From the NCBI GenBank assembly GCA_000302695.1, contig AMFN01000021.1, forward strand, positions 124,001 to 188,000: 64,000 nt of DNA. The letters are read 5' to 3'. The notes beneath the pieces are model-generated. The model was not told the origin of the DNA. It worked only from the letters and a program-made list of their open reading frames with translations, and did no database searches. Shown piece by piece: positions 1 to 8,862 of the stretch; positions within the stretch are counted from its first letter, which is position 1; each line of letters starts with the position of its first letter. Origin of the DNA: Enterobacteriaceae bacterium LSJC7 (GTDB lineage Bacteria > Pseudomonadota > Gammaproteobacteria > Enterobacterales > Enterobacteriaceae). The position numbers and the translations under genes are program-made.

Positions 1-383
1 AACGGGCTATTATCCAGCGCGTTGCTGACATGGTCGGTAAAATGCACCGCGGTGGCGTGAATCACCGTGATTGCTATCTATGCCACTTCCTGCTGGATTT
101 ACCCTGTGCGTCCGACAGTGAACAGTTGAAAATTTCGGTGATTGACCTGCATCGTGCGCAGATCCGAAAGCGGGTTCCGCGCCGCTGGCGTGATAAGGAT
201 CTGACGGGGCTGTACTTTTCATCAATGGATATTGGACTAACCACGCGTGATATTTATCGGTTTTTGCAGGCGTACTTTTCAGACTCTCTGCGCAACATTT
301 TGCGCGAGGAGGATGCGCTTTTTTCTCAGGCTGTTGAAAAAGCAAAAAAAATACAAGAAAGAACAATTAAAAAAGCATTGTAG
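1..383 (+). CDS. waaP: Lipopolysaccharide core heptose(I) kinase, C-terminal part (5' end outside window)
   Basis: WaaP phosphorylates heptose I of the LPS inner core at the inner membrane, using ATP. Reading from base 3, 126 residues are visible, roughly the C-terminal half of a protein usually about 265 residues long. The segment [17 protein letters not shown] carries the kinase-like catalytic loop with its HRD aspartate, and [10 protein letters not shown] lies where the metal-binding aspartate of kinase folds is expected. The lysine-rich tail ends in a TAG stop at 381-383. The next gene, a family-8 core glycosyltransferase, starts 35 bases downstream, so the two are probably one transcript of a core-biosynthesis operon whose start is outside the window. 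Confidence 0.93.
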   Translation, partial: RAIIQRVADMVGKMHRGGVNHRDCYLCHFLLDLPCASDSEQLKISVIDLHRAQIRKRVPRRWRDKDLTGLYFSSMDIGLTTRDIYRFLQAYFSDSLRNILREEDALFSQAVEKAKKIQERTIKKAL

Positions 384-418
384 CGCTTGAGTAGCGATGA
401 AGTTTGAGGTTTCAGCGA

Positions 419-1444
419 ATGAATATTGATTTTAATAATGTTATTTTAAAAAAATACGTTGTCGACAAATCGGAGCATACCTCAGCAAAGAAGCTGAATA
501 TTGCCTACGGCGTTGACCGTAATTTTCTCTTTGGCGCCGGTATCTCGATAACGTCTGTGTTGGTGAATAACCCGGATATGGATATTCACTTTTACATTGT
601 GACAGACTTTGTGGACGATGATTACCTTGCTCGTATTGAGCAACTGGCGCAAATGTACCGGACGACGATTTCGGTACTGGTGTTTAATAATGAAGCTTTT
701 CGTCAGCTGCCGAGCACCAAGTTCTGGACGTATGCGATGTACTACCGCTACGTTGCTTTTGAATACCTGAGTACCGAACTACACTCAGTACTTTATCTTG
801 ATGCCGATGTGGTTTGTAAGGGCTCTCTGGACGAGCTGACGCAGATTCATTTTAATGGCGAATATGCTGCGGTGGTTAATGATATTGATGATGTCAGACT
901 TAAATCAGGCAGTCGCCTGGGTATTCCTGAGTTATCAACAACCTATTTTAATTCTGGTGTTGTCTTTGCCAATCTTGTTGTCTGGAAAGAACAAAATCTG
1001 ATTACCAAAGCTTTTGATATTTTGCTCGATAAGAGCAAGGAATTACTCTATTTCGACCAGGATGTGTTAAATATTCTGTTCTACAGTAAGGTTATTCTTC
1101 TGCGTCGTGATTTCAACTGTATCTATGGCGTAGACTGGACATTGGCATATGATGAGTATCAGCAGTATATTTCTGATGAGAACTATCTTTCTGATAAAAC
1201 ACGGCTCATCCATTATGTGGGCGTCACGAAGCCGTGGCATCGTTGGGCAAACTACCCTGTGTCAAAATACTTTATAAATGCCTATAAAAAGTCGGCGTGG
1301 TCAGACATACCGTTGTTAAATGCAAATACCGCTAAGTTATTTAAGCGTAAATCCCGACATGAGCGGTTTCAGAAAAAGTATATCCGGTCTTTCTTTAGCC
1401 ATATTATGTATATTAAAACAAAGCTGGGTAGCAAAAGTGCTTAA
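419..1444 (+). CDS. Family-8 LPS core glycosyltransferase (WaaO/WaaI-like)
   Basis: Predicted cytoplasmic glycosyltransferase (GT8) adding a glucose or galactose to the LPS outer core; donor and linkage cannot be told from sequence. The 341-residue protein has the N-terminal GT8 opening LNIAYGVDRNFLFGAGIS, a DxD metal site (YLDADVVCKG, Asp128-Asp130), the YFNSGV motif and the C-terminal HYVGVTKPWHRWA motif, then a basic tail typical of the RfaI/RfaJ C-terminal domain. I chose ATG 419 because GAGG lies about 10 bases before it; an in-frame TTG at 404 would add five residues. The next gene is collinear with this one over its whole length, so the pair looks like a tandem duplication. Codon use is AT-rich like the rest of the cluster. 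Confidence 0.85.
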   Translation: MNIDFNNVILKKYVVDKSEHTSAKKLNIAYGVDRNFLFGAGISITSVLVNNPDMDIHFYIVTDFVDDDYLARIEQLAQMYRTTISVLVFNNEAFRQLPSTKFWTYAMYYRYVAFEYLSTELHSVLYLDADVVCKGSLDELTQIHFNGEYAAVVNDIDDVRLKSGSRLGIPELSTTYFNSGVVFANLVVWKEQNLITKAFDILLDKSKELLYFDQDVLNILFYSKVILLRRDFNCIYGVDWTLAYDEYQQYISDENYLSDKTRLIHYVGVTKPWHRWANYPVSKYFINAYKKSAWSDIPLLNANTAKLFKRKSRHERFQKKYIRSFFSHIMYIKTKLGSKSA

Positions 1445-1464
1445 TAATGTTCGCTGGAGTTGGT

Positions 1465-2481
1465 ATGGAATTTAATATTGCTGATGCAGTTAAAACGGTT
1501 TATCGTTATGGCAGTGATGAGAAGAAAAATAAAAGTGAACTGCACATTGCCTACGGTATAGATAAAAATTTCCAGTTTGGCGCAGGCATCTCTCTGACAT
1601 CGGTTATTATCAATAATAGAGATGTCGACCTTGTCTTTCATTTATTTACTGACAATGAAGACCCTGTTTTTTTTAGCGCCTTAGAGCAGCTTGCTGAAAA
1701 AGAAGCCATTGCCGTAAATATCTATCTTATCGATAAATCTTTCTTCACCCTATTACCCAATACGCTTGCCTGGTCTGTTGCAATCTACTATCGCTTTATT
1801 GCTTTTGAGTATTTAGCGCAGTCATTAACACAAGTGTTGTATCTTGACGCTGATGTTATGTGTAAAGGCTCGCTACAGGCGTTAAGCGAGATGACCCTGT
1901 CAGAGGGGATCTATGCGGCGGTGGTTAGAGATGTCGCTGAGACAAGAGAAGGCGCCGGTGAAAGACTGGGAGAGGCTCAGCTTAAAGACGACTATTTTAA
2001 TTCTGGCGTGATGTTTGTCTCTCTTGCTGCATGGCGAGATAATGATATTTTTAAACGGTTGCTGGAATTATTATTAACCAGCAATCTTAAGCTTCACTTT
2101 TTCGATCAGGATGTGTTAAACCTCTTGTTTGTCAGGCATACACTCTTTTTGAGCGAAGATTATAATTGTATCTACGGCATCAAAAAAGAACTAAAGTTTC
2201 GTGATGCAAATAAATATAAAACGATAATAAAAGATTCTACAATACTTATACATTATATCGGCGTCACAAAACCCTGGAACTCCTGGGCGAATTATCCGTC
2301 AGCACAATTTTTCAAAGATGCGTATTTGCAATCGCCCTGGTCAACACAGGCACTGATTGGTCCAAGAACACCGAAGCAGTATAAAAAGAAGTCCAGACAT
2401 GAACGGTTGCAGGGCCGTTATGGTGCTTCAATCGTAAGCTATCTTGGCTACCTATGGGCCAAGTTAAAACAGAAATCGTGA
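1465..2481 (+). CDS. Family-8 LPS core glycosyltransferase (WaaJ/WaaO-like), tandem paralogue
   Basis: Second predicted GT8 core transferase, 338 residues. It shares the opening LHIAYGIDKNFQFGAGIS, the DxD motif (YLDADVMCKG) at the same residue numbers (128-130) as the upstream gene, YFNSGVMF, and the late HYIGVTKPWNSWA motif plus the KKKSRHERLQ tail. ATG 1465 follows GGAG at about 5 bases; an in-frame ATG at 1447 would add six residues but has no comparable ribosome site. It starts 20 bases after the previous stop, so the two are probably co-transcribed. In E. coli-type cores two successive GT8 enzymes extend the outer core hexose chain, and these two probably act in that way. Exact sugars are unknown. 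Confidence 0.85.
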   Translation: MEFNIADAVKTVYRYGSDEKKNKSELHIAYGIDKNFQFGAGISLTSVIINNRDVDLVFHLFTDNEDPVFFSALEQLAEKEAIAVNIYLIDKSFFTLLPNTLAWSVAIYYRFIAFEYLAQSLTQVLYLDADVMCKGSLQALSEMTLSEGIYAAVVRDVAETREGAGERLGEAQLKDDYFNSGVMFVSLAAWRDNDIFKRLLELLLTSNLKLHFFDQDVLNLLFVRHTLFLSEDYNCIYGIKKELKFRDANKYKTIIKDSTILIHYIGVTKPWNSWANYPSAQFFKDAYLQSPWSTQALIGPRTPKQYKKKSRHERLQGRYGASIVSYLGYLWAKLKQKS

Positions 2482-2493
2482 ACTTTCACCAAC

Positions 2494-2521
2494 AAAAAAG
2501 CTCCTTAATGGAGCTTTTTTG
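2494..2521. terminator. Bidirectional rho-independent terminator between convergent waa units
   Basis: A hairpin with stem AAGCTCC/GGAGCTT and a TTAAT loop is flanked by an A-run on one side and a T-run on the other. It can end transcription from both the plus-strand waaP/GT8 unit and the minus-strand rfaD-to-GT8 unit. Confidence 0.85.
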
Positions 2522-3460
2522 TTATTTGAATCGAGAGGAAAGGTATTTCCCGTACCACGTTATTGCCGTGAATATGTTGCCTTTGCGCCAGTTTTGGCGG
2601 GCATAGACGCGGTAATCTGTGGGACGCATTTTATCTTTATAAGAGCGCAGAGGGCTGTTTTTCCAGGGCGTAAAGTGATGGTAGAAAAGAAATAATTGTT
2701 GTGCCAGGCCAGTGTGCTCAGCAAACCACGGTTTCCTGCCGCCGGTAAAGTGGATGATGCGCGGTAGCGTTTCTTTATTATAAAAGAAAGTATCCTTTTG
2801 CTTTTCGCTATACCAGTTGTAGATAAAGTTCCAGCCGTTATCAACGAACAAAACGTGGCCGTCCATCACAATGTTCAGCGCGTCCTGATCGGGGTAAGGC
2901 AGTGAGTCTCCTTTCTCGAAAAGGATGGTATTAGCCATGTTTTCGATATCATACTTTATCCAGTTTTTAATGTTAATGTATAAAAAACCGGAGTTAAAAT
3001 AATGACTACCACGCATTTTCAGACGCTGGGCATGCTTGCTTTCCTGAGCCGCTAAATCATCGTGACTGGCAGCACAGATAACCTCATCGATATTAATGTT
3101 GTTGATTTCATCAAGACGGGTAAAACATAGTGTATCTGCATCAAGATAGATGAATTTTTCTATCTTTCCTGCCAGCAGTCTTGGTACGGCAAGGCGCATA
3201 TAAATGGAACGGTTCAGATGCTTGATTTTAAAATCACCTTGATATTTTTCAATCTCGGCATTTTCAATTTTTGTGACGTGAATTAATTCGCTGGTTGCTT
3301 TTAATTTATTAATCTCATCTTCACTAACATCATAAACAAATACATGAAACGCCAGGCTACTGCCAGCATTATTCATTATGACGGAGCATATTGATGTAGC
3401 GACATATTCCAGATAATTAGCATCCGTGCAGTATGCAATATTTATGGTCTTGTCATTCAT
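2522..3460 (-). CDS. Family-8 glycosyltransferase, third GT8 of the locus
   Basis: Predicted LPS core hexosyltransferase, 312 residues, more divergent than the two tandem GT8 genes across the terminator. It has the GT8 opening INIAYCTDANYLEYVATS, a DxD site (IYLDADTLC, Asp107-Asp109), HYFNSGF, the PDQDALN motif and IIHFTGGRKPW near the C-terminus. ATG 3460 overlaps the end of waaQ in an ATGAATGA arrangement, which suggests translational coupling; an upstream in-frame GTG at 3472 is possible but less likely. It is the last gene of the minus-strand rfaD-waaF-waaC-waaL unit. Acceptor and donor are unknown. It could add a branch sugar or a terminal residue that receives O-antigen. Confidence 0.8.
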   Translation of the reverse strand: MNDKTINIAYCTDANYLEYVATSICSVIMNNAGSSLAFHVFVYDVSEDEINKLKATSELIHVTKIENAEIEKYQGDFKIKHLNRSIYMRLAVPRLLAGKIEKFIYLDADTLCFTRLDEINNINIDEVICAASHDDLAAQESKHAQRLKMRGSHYFNSGFLYINIKNWIKYDIENMANTILFEKGDSLPYPDQDALNIVMDGHVLFVDNGWNFIYNWYSEKQKDTFFYNKETLPRIIHFTGGRKPWFAEHTGLAQQLFLFYHHFTPWKNSPLRSYKDKMRPTDYRVYARQNWRKGNIFTAITWYGKYLSSRFK

Positions 3461-4511
3461 TGGGATTGCCACCTTTGGTCCTGACGTCCTTATCCAGCAC
3501 AGCGGCTACCGCGTCGATAACGGTATTGACGGGTATCCACGAGAGGTATTTTTTTGAACGATCCAGCACGTCCCTGTTGGGCATCTCATGGTAGTCCCCC
3601 GCCCAGATAAGCGTTGCTTCATCTGACCACGGACGCCACTGCTGATGATTAGTCGCGCCAAACAAGCAAACCTGTGGTGTTTTCAGTGCCGCAGCCATGT
3701 GCATGGGGGCTGAATCGACGCCGATGTATAATGCGGCACCATCAATAAGGGCGGCGAGTTGCAGAAAGGATGTTTTACCTGCGAATTGCACATCAGGTTT
3801 ATGTTTGCACAGTGATGCGATGCAATTGACCTGATCCAGCTCACTTTGCAAAGGACCACAGGTCAGTATGACGTGTAATCCGCGCTGCATCAGATAATCA
3901 ATGACGGATGCGAATTTATCATCATCCCAGCATTTAAAAGCCTGTCGGGCTGTCGGTTGGATAACGACGTAGCGCTTATCATTGAGCGCGGGTTCTGTCT
4001 GAAGTAAGGCGTGTTTGTCGTTTTCGGTATAGAAGAGGGAGAGCGCTTTTACCCACTCTTTCTCTGCTACACCAATTCCCGCCAATATAGATAAATTTTG
4101 CTCGACGATATGCGTGCCCACCGGAGGAACAACTTTCGAAAACAGGCGGTTCCAGGACGACTTGCCGCGCTCAAAAGCAACAGAATAGCGGTGTAATGAA
4201 GCAACCAACAACCCGATTGGCCACTGCTCAGTTAAATTAATGATGAGATCATAGCTATTGTTTTTTAGTTGCTTTCTAACAGTAAGAAAATTACCTATTG
4301 TTTTTAGCAACCCCACTTTTTTCTCAATAAGATAAAATGTATTGATGCGAGGGTCTGCGGCCAGAATGGCTTTCGTATCTTTATAAAGCAGCACATCAAT
4401 TTTTGCATGCGGATAGAGGCGGTTGAGCGTTGCTATAACCGGCGTGGTTAGCAGCACGTCGCCGTAGAATTTAAGTTTGCAAATTAAAATGCGATTAATG
4501 TTCTCTGGCAT
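3453..4511 (-). CDS. waaQ: LPS core heptosyltransferase III
   Basis: Predicted GT9 enzyme that adds the branching heptose III to heptose II of the inner core, using ADP-heptose. The 352-residue protein begins INRILICKLKFYGDVLLTTP, the N-terminal GT9 signature, and later has QPTARQAFKCWDDDKFA and the nucleotide-sugar site GVDSAPMHMAAAL with LFGATNHQQWRPW, features I recognise from WaaQ. The ATG at 4511 follows AGAGGA and lies one base after the stop of the upstream GT2 gene. A longer in-frame start inside that gene is unlikely. In E. coli waaQ heads its own operon with waaG and waaP; here it sits inside the rfaD-waaFCL transcript, which is unusual. Confidence 0.87.
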   Translation of the reverse strand: MPENINRILICKLKFYGDVLLTTPVIATLNRLYPHAKIDVLLYKDTKAILAADPRINTFYLIEKKVGLLKTIGNFLTVRKQLKNNSYDLIINLTEQWPIGLLVASLHRYSVAFERGKSSWNRLFSKVVPPVGTHIVEQNLSILAGIGVAEKEWVKALSLFYTENDKHALLQTEPALNDKRYVVIQPTARQAFKCWDDDKFASVIDYLMQRGLHVILTCGPLQSELDQVNCIASLCKHKPDVQFAGKTSFLQLAALIDGAALYIGVDSAPMHMAAALKTPQVCLFGATNHQQWRPWSDEATLIWAGDYHEMPNRDVLDRSKKYLSWIPVNTVIDAVAAVLDKDVRTKGGNPNE

Positions 4512-4512
4512 A

Positions 4513-5526
4513 TTATATTCCTCTGCCCGGCAACAATGTTTTGCATGCTTTCTGTAAACGGTAACGGACAGATGAAACAAACGTATCAATAGAAGTGTAT
4601 TTCATTTTAAAAATGACTTTTTTATCAATAACGCTGGTATCACAGATGCGTAATGCACTCTGGATATCATCAATCATGTCTTTTTCGTAGCAGTAATAGC
4701 CTTTCTTCTTGCGCAGTATTTTCCTGCCTTCAAGAAAACAGTTCACTATCATTAAGGTTCCAATGGTCTTTTTTTCACTATTATCAGAAATGTAATAACA
4801 CATTTTATTCATAGCAAAGAAAATATGTCTGGCATCGCTTTCTTTTATATTCTCGGTAATGCCCGATTTATTGACGCGATAATAATAAAGAAAAGCATCA
4901 ATCTTAAGAATATTTTTACATTTAAAATACTGGAACGGGCAAAACATCATGTCTTCGTAGCGGCGATGTTCTTCAAAGCGGTCCTGGCCGATAATTCTAC
5001 GGTGGAATATTTTGGTCACCAGATGCCATTGTGATGCTCTGAAGGTCGGCATGAGTGATGAGAGCTTTTCATCAACCAGCGCGATCTCATACTCGCTGAC
5101 AGAGTGACTTTGCTCCTGATAGCCCCGATGAAGTTTATCTATACAGCGCGTTAAATTGAATTCAACAATATCATACTTTTCTTCCCTGAGCCGGGGAAGG
5201 AGAAGAGGGAAGTAATCAGGGCTAATAATGTCATCACTATCAACGAATGCGATATATCTGCCGCTGGCATTTTCCAGTCCCACGTTACGCGCTATGGCAA
5301 CCCCCAGATTGGGCTGGCATAAATATTTTACATGCGGATTGGGGTTGCGTTGATAAAACTCGACAATCTGTTGTTCGGTTTCATCAGTAGAGCCGTCGTT
5401 GACGATGATGATTTCAACTTCATCGGTGATTTTTTGCTGCAATGAGTCCAGCGTGCTGACGATAAATTCAGCATTATTAAACGCTGGTATGATGATGCTG
5501 AGCAAATAACCTGAGGGATTATTCAT
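4513..5526 (-). CDS. Family-2 glycosyltransferase of the LPS core locus
   Basis: Predicted GT2 (GT-A fold) transferase, 337 residues, acting at the inner membrane on the LPS core. It opens with LLSIIIPAFNNAEFIVSTLDS and has IIIVNDGSTDETEQQ and the metal-binding AFVDSDDIISPDYF motif. The central EHRRYEDMMFCP region resembles the acceptor side of other core and capsule GT2 enzymes. The C-terminal third is lysine-rich without a clear membrane segment. Its ATG overlaps the end of waaL by 8 bases (5519-5526) and its stop is one base before waaQ, so it is tightly embedded in the operon. I do not recognise a specific gene name. It is distantly like WaaH/YibD, also in this window at 12.5 kb. Confidence 0.8.
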   Translation of the reverse strand: MNNPSGYLLSIIIPAFNNAEFIVSTLDSLQQKITDEVEIIIVNDGSTDETEQQIVEFYQRNPNPHVKYLCQPNLGVAIARNVGLENASGRYIAFVDSDDIISPDYFPLLLPRLREEKYDIVEFNLTRCIDKLHRGYQEQSHSVSEYEIALVDEKLSSLMPTFRASQWHLVTKIFHRRIIGQDRFEEHRRYEDMMFCPFQYFKCKNILKIDAFLYYYRVNKSGITENIKESDARHIFFAMNKMCYYISDNSEKKTIGTLMIVNCFLEGRKILRKKKGYYCYEKDMIDDIQSALRICDTSVIDKKVIFKMKYTSIDTFVSSVRYRLQKACKTLLPGRGI

Positions 5527-6811
5527 GACATTGCTCTCTCATCATTTTCGGTGTGATCATAAATGCAAGGCATAATGATAACATGCAATTTAGCGTACCA
5601 CTCTTATCATACAATAGTGTGTCACTCAGACCATAAATAATCATAGTTAACGCGATAGAGAATACGATTATGCTACGTACAGAAATACTGGTGTATACCA
5701 TTGCAGCATAAATCCCAATCAGTAAAATAATTCCGATTATGCCTTTTAATGAGAACGTATCTAACACTTCATTGTGAAAATGAGTATTTTTAAATGGTAG
5801 TACACTCTTAAATGACGGTGTTGTTTTAATAAGTTCATTTAAGCCATTACTTCTTGCTTCAAGAGACTGTCCCAGTGGACTGAGCATTCCTGTGAATATT
5901 CCTGCCTGTTGCATAGCAAAACGAGCACCAACAGAGGTGTTGCTATTTTTTTTGCTGTATGAAGTAAGATCATTTTGCAACTCGGAGTAACGTTTCTCCA
6001 GAATGGGCTTCATCAGTATAAGCGCGGCGCAGCCGAAAACGACAAAACAGAGGAAAGAGCGTGTCAGTAATTTTTTATTATTCCTAAAGTGCATGAAAAA
6101 TAAAAGCATGCTAAGGAGTGGGTAGACAAGTATTGCTGCTCGGGTCTGAGTGCTAATAATAGCTGCCAGTGAGATAACAAAATGAAGTAAATAGAATACA
6201 ATAGTCCATTTGAAACGTAGATTAATGATGGCTTGTGATACCGTTAATGCTATAAATGTTAATGCATACGCAGTGGTTGTTGCAAACTGATAACCAAGCG
6301 TTACTCGAAAAGACGTGAGTTTCATTTCGCCAGCATCATATACCTGCCAGGCTGCGTAACCATAAAGCCCCATGCCGATTAAAATAATGAGATAATTGAT
6401 AGCATTGTTCCCCCTTAGCCGGCGAGCTGAGGGGCAGCTAAGTGCTGTGACAATAAAGGCGGCAAAAATGATAATTTTGCCACCATTCTGATACGCGCGG
6501 TATGCGCCTGTGTAAGCACTTCCTGGCTCTTTAAACAGGGCGACCCAGATAACCTGCATAAGACCAAAGGCTAGCAGTGTACCTGGCAGGATAAGTTGTT
6601 TTTTATTGGCCTTCAGAGAAGGCAGGCTTTTGTAGATGACAACCAGAGAAATGATGGCGCTGAAAATAAAGGCCTTGAGTGCTTCATCAGGCACGATCGG
6701 CATCATCGTAAAAGTGAGCAGGCATCCCAGATAGAGCATGACGCTGGCGGCTCTGGCCGAGTCGTTTTTTGAGCTATCAACAATACGCGAAAAAATCTGG
6801 CTACAAAGCAT
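5519..6811 (-). CDS. waaL: O-antigen ligase
   Basis: Predicted polytopic inner-membrane ligase that transfers undecaprenyl-linked O-antigen to the lipid A-core on the periplasmic face. The 430-residue protein has many hydrophobic segments from about residue 25 to the end. Between the last ones is a large hydrophilic loop (about residues 270-350) with NTSVGARFAMQQAGI and KNTHFHNEVLDTFSLKG, where WaaL/Wzy_C proteins keep essential Arg and His residues. WaaL sequences vary strongly, so assignment rests on topology, this loop and position after waaC. The Shine-Dalgarno sequence is weak. The presence of a ligase implies that the strain can make smooth LPS if an O-antigen cluster exists elsewhere. 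Confidence 0.88.
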   Translation of the reverse strand: MLCSQIFSRIVDSSKNDSARAASVMLYLGCLLTFTMMPIVPDEALKAFIFSAIISLVVIYKSLPSLKANKKQLILPGTLLAFGLMQVIWVALFKEPGSAYTGAYRAYQNGGKIIIFAAFIVTALSCPSARRLRGNNAINYLIILIGMGLYGYAAWQVYDAGEMKLTSFRVTLGYQFATTTAYALTFIALTVSQAIINLRFKWTIVFYLLHFVISLAAIISTQTRAAILVYPLLSMLLFFMHFRNNKKLLTRSFLCFVVFGCAALILMKPILEKRYSELQNDLTSYSKKNSNTSVGARFAMQQAGIFTGMLSPLGQSLEARSNGLNELIKTTPSFKSVLPFKNTHFHNEVLDTFSLKGIIGIILLIGIYAAMVYTSISVRSIIVFSIALTMIIYGLSDTLLYDKSGTLNCMLSLCLAFMITPKMMREQCHE

Positions 6812-6829
6812 AATAAGACTCTGGAATAG

Positions 6830-7798
6830 TTATATGTTATTCAAACGTAAGAGTAAATTTTTCACTGAGTCTGCATGCGTTGAAGACATTTTCTGGTCTT
6901 CGCTGGTTAATGCATGCTGGTGCTGCCCGTATCCACCAATCAGGCCGGGATCCGTCGGACCATATAGTGTTACATTGGGGCGATCTAGTGCTGCCGCAAG
7001 ATGACTAAGCCCGGTGTCAACCGACACGATAAATTTAGCACCTGCTAACTGTTGTGCTATCTCTTCCAGACTCATCCGGGGCAATACCTCAACGTAGTCA
7101 AATCCCTCTGCCAGTCGTCTGGCGCGTGCTTCTTCATGCGGCGCCCCCCAGGGTAGCTTAATACGCAAACCCGTTGATGCCATAAGCGTAATCAGCTCAC
7201 GCCAGTGTGCCTCTGGCCAGTGCTTATCATCGCGCGTGGTAGCATGAAGAAAAACCGCGTATTGCCCTGCATCGCGCTGCGCTGCGTGAAGGAAATGGTT
7301 TGCTATCGCATAGTCGCCCTGAGACTGCGGTTTAGCGTAGCTGAGGCTTTTGGCAAATAACTCACGCGTGCGTTCCACGGCGTGTTGCGGTTTTGCAATA
7401 TGATGGCGGCGGTCATAAAACAGGCTTGCCAGCGGTTCACGTGCACTTTGCCAGTCCATACCGTGTTTAATACCGTTGGCAAGACGCGTTACCAGGGCGG
7501 CGCTTTTTACCAGACCCTGGGCATCAATAATGGTGTCATATTGCACGGCCTGTAGCGTTTGCCTGAAGGCATGGCGCTCGGCTTTTATCTCTGCCGAGAA
7601 CCACGCCTTGCGCCAGCGGCGTAGCGCAACCGGAATTACACGCTCTACTGCATTATGCCACGATGGAATTTGCACAAAGCCTTCTTCAACTACCCAGTCA
7701 AAACGCACGCCTGCAATAGCCTGAGCGGCGTCGGTCAGCGCGGGTAACGTATGCAGGACATCTCCCATTGAAGACGTTTTGACGACAAGCACTCGCAT
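6830..7798 (-). CDS. waaC: LPS heptosyltransferase I
   Basis: Adds the first L-glycero-D-manno-heptose to Kdo2-lipid A from ADP-heptose, in the cytoplasm. The 322-residue protein (family about 320) starts MRVLVVKTSSMGDVLHTLP, the GT9 N-terminal signature. It carries LHATTRDDKHWPEAHW and the donor-site motif IVSVDTGLSHLAAALDRP followed by TLYGPTDPGLIGGYG. It begins two bases after the waaF stop and is followed 18 bases later by waaL. This rfaD-waaF-waaC-waaL order is the conserved enterobacterial core operon. Confidence 0.97.
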   Translation of the reverse strand: MRVLVVKTSSMGDVLHTLPALTDAAQAIAGVRFDWVVEEGFVQIPSWHNAVERVIPVALRRWRKAWFSAEIKAERHAFRQTLQAVQYDTIIDAQGLVKSAALVTRLANGIKHGMDWQSAREPLASLFYDRRHHIAKPQHAVERTRELFAKSLSYAKPQSQGDYAIANHFLHAAQRDAGQYAVFLHATTRDDKHWPEAHWRELITLMASTGLRIKLPWGAPHEEARARRLAEGFDYVEVLPRMSLEEIAQQLAGAKFIVSVDTGLSHLAAALDRPNVTLYGPTDPGLIGGYGQHQHALTSEDQKMSSTHADSVKNLLLRLNNI

Positions 7799-7800
7799 CG

Positions 7801-8847
7801 CTACGCGTCTCCAGTCTGTAGCAGTTCATTAAGCTCGTTTAGCACCCTTTGCGGCGTGATATCAATCAGACTCTGGTGATAACCACCGTCGCCATCGCCT
7901 TTGCGGACCTTATGGTAGCCGTCTATCAGACGAATAACGCGCGCTTTGTGGGAAAGGGGAGGCGTGAAATCCGGGCTGCTGGGGCCGTAGAGTGCAACCA
8001 GCGGGCGGCCCAGCGCTGCCGCAACGTGCATCAGCCCGGAGTCATTGGTGACCACGGCCTCACAGGCGGCAATGAGTACAACGGCTTGTTCAAGCTGCGT
8101 TTCTCCCGCCAGATTACGGCACCAGTGCTGCATATCTGCCGGTAGTGAGGCAATAATCTGCTCGCCAGCGTCGTGATCTTTGGCAGAGCCAAACAAAGCA
8201 ATCTGTTTGCCTTCGCCAATCAGTGACTGTGCCAGCGTGGCATAGTGGTAGTGGGGCCAGCGTTTGGCTGGACCAAACTCCGCGCCGGGACAAAAACCGA
8301 TAATTGGGCGTTCGTCGCGCAGTGAGAAACTGTCTCGCGCCTGACTTTTTTCACCATCATTGACCTGCAACTGCGGCCACAGCAGCGGCTGGGGAAGATC
8401 TTTTGCCGAGGCCATGGTGCCTTTGTCATAGGCCAGCGCCACATAGCGCTCAACCATGAGCGGCCACGCTTGCTTATCAAGCACGCGCGCGTCGTTAAGC
8501 AGGCCGTAGCGCATCTCGCCGCGCCAGCCGGTACGTAGCGGTATACGGGCAAAGAAAGGGACCAGCGCCGATTTGAACGAGTTGGGCAGCACATACGCAC
8601 GATCATAACGGCGTGCTCGCAGGCGCATACCCAGCCGACGACGTTCACCCAGCGCCAGCGCGCCGTGCCCGAGTGGCATTTCAATCGCTTCGCTGACTTC
8701 AGGCATGCGTGACAACAGCGGACGGCACCATGCTGGTGCCATCACGTCAATAGTTGCCTGCGGATAGCGAGCCCTGAGCGTGCGATACAAACTTTGCGAC
8801 ATCATCATGTCGCCCACCCATGACGGGCCGACTACCAGTATTCTCAT
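7801..8847 (-). CDS. waaF: ADP-heptose:LPS heptosyltransferase II
   Basis: Adds heptose II to heptose I of the inner core. The 348-residue length equals that of the E. coli enzyme. Landmarks are the start MRILVVGPSWVGDMMMSQSL, the central GFCPGAEFGPAKRWPHYHYA, and the C-terminal donor motif VTNDSGLMHVAAALGRP with ALYGPSSPDFTPPLS. It follows rfaD by 15 bases and is nearly contiguous with waaC, so expression is tied to supply of ADP-heptose by RfaD. Nothing looks damaged. Confidence 0.97.
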   Translation of the reverse strand: MRILVVGPSWVGDMMMSQSLYRTLRARYPQATIDVMAPAWCRPLLSRMPEVSEAIEMPLGHGALALGERRRLGMRLRARRYDRAYVLPNSFKSALVPFFARIPLRTGWRGEMRYGLLNDARVLDKQAWPLMVERYVALAYDKGTMASAKDLPQPLLWPQLQVNDGEKSQARDSFSLRDERPIIGFCPGAEFGPAKRWPHYHYATLAQSLIGEGKQIALFGSAKDHDAGEQIIASLPADMQHWCRNLAGETQLEQAVVLIAACEAVVTNDSGLMHVAAALGRPLVALYGPSSPDFTPPLSHKARVIRLIDGYHKVRKGDGDGGYHQSLIDITPQRVLNELNELLQTGDA

Positions 8848-8862
8848 AAACCAGACCGTCCG

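Noticed and set aside
2760-2772. An ops-like sequence (GCGGTAGCGT) as used by RfaH in LPS operons
   Set aside because: It lies inside the coding part of the third GT8 gene, on the opposite strand, with no promoter or leader nearby; a chance match is more likely.
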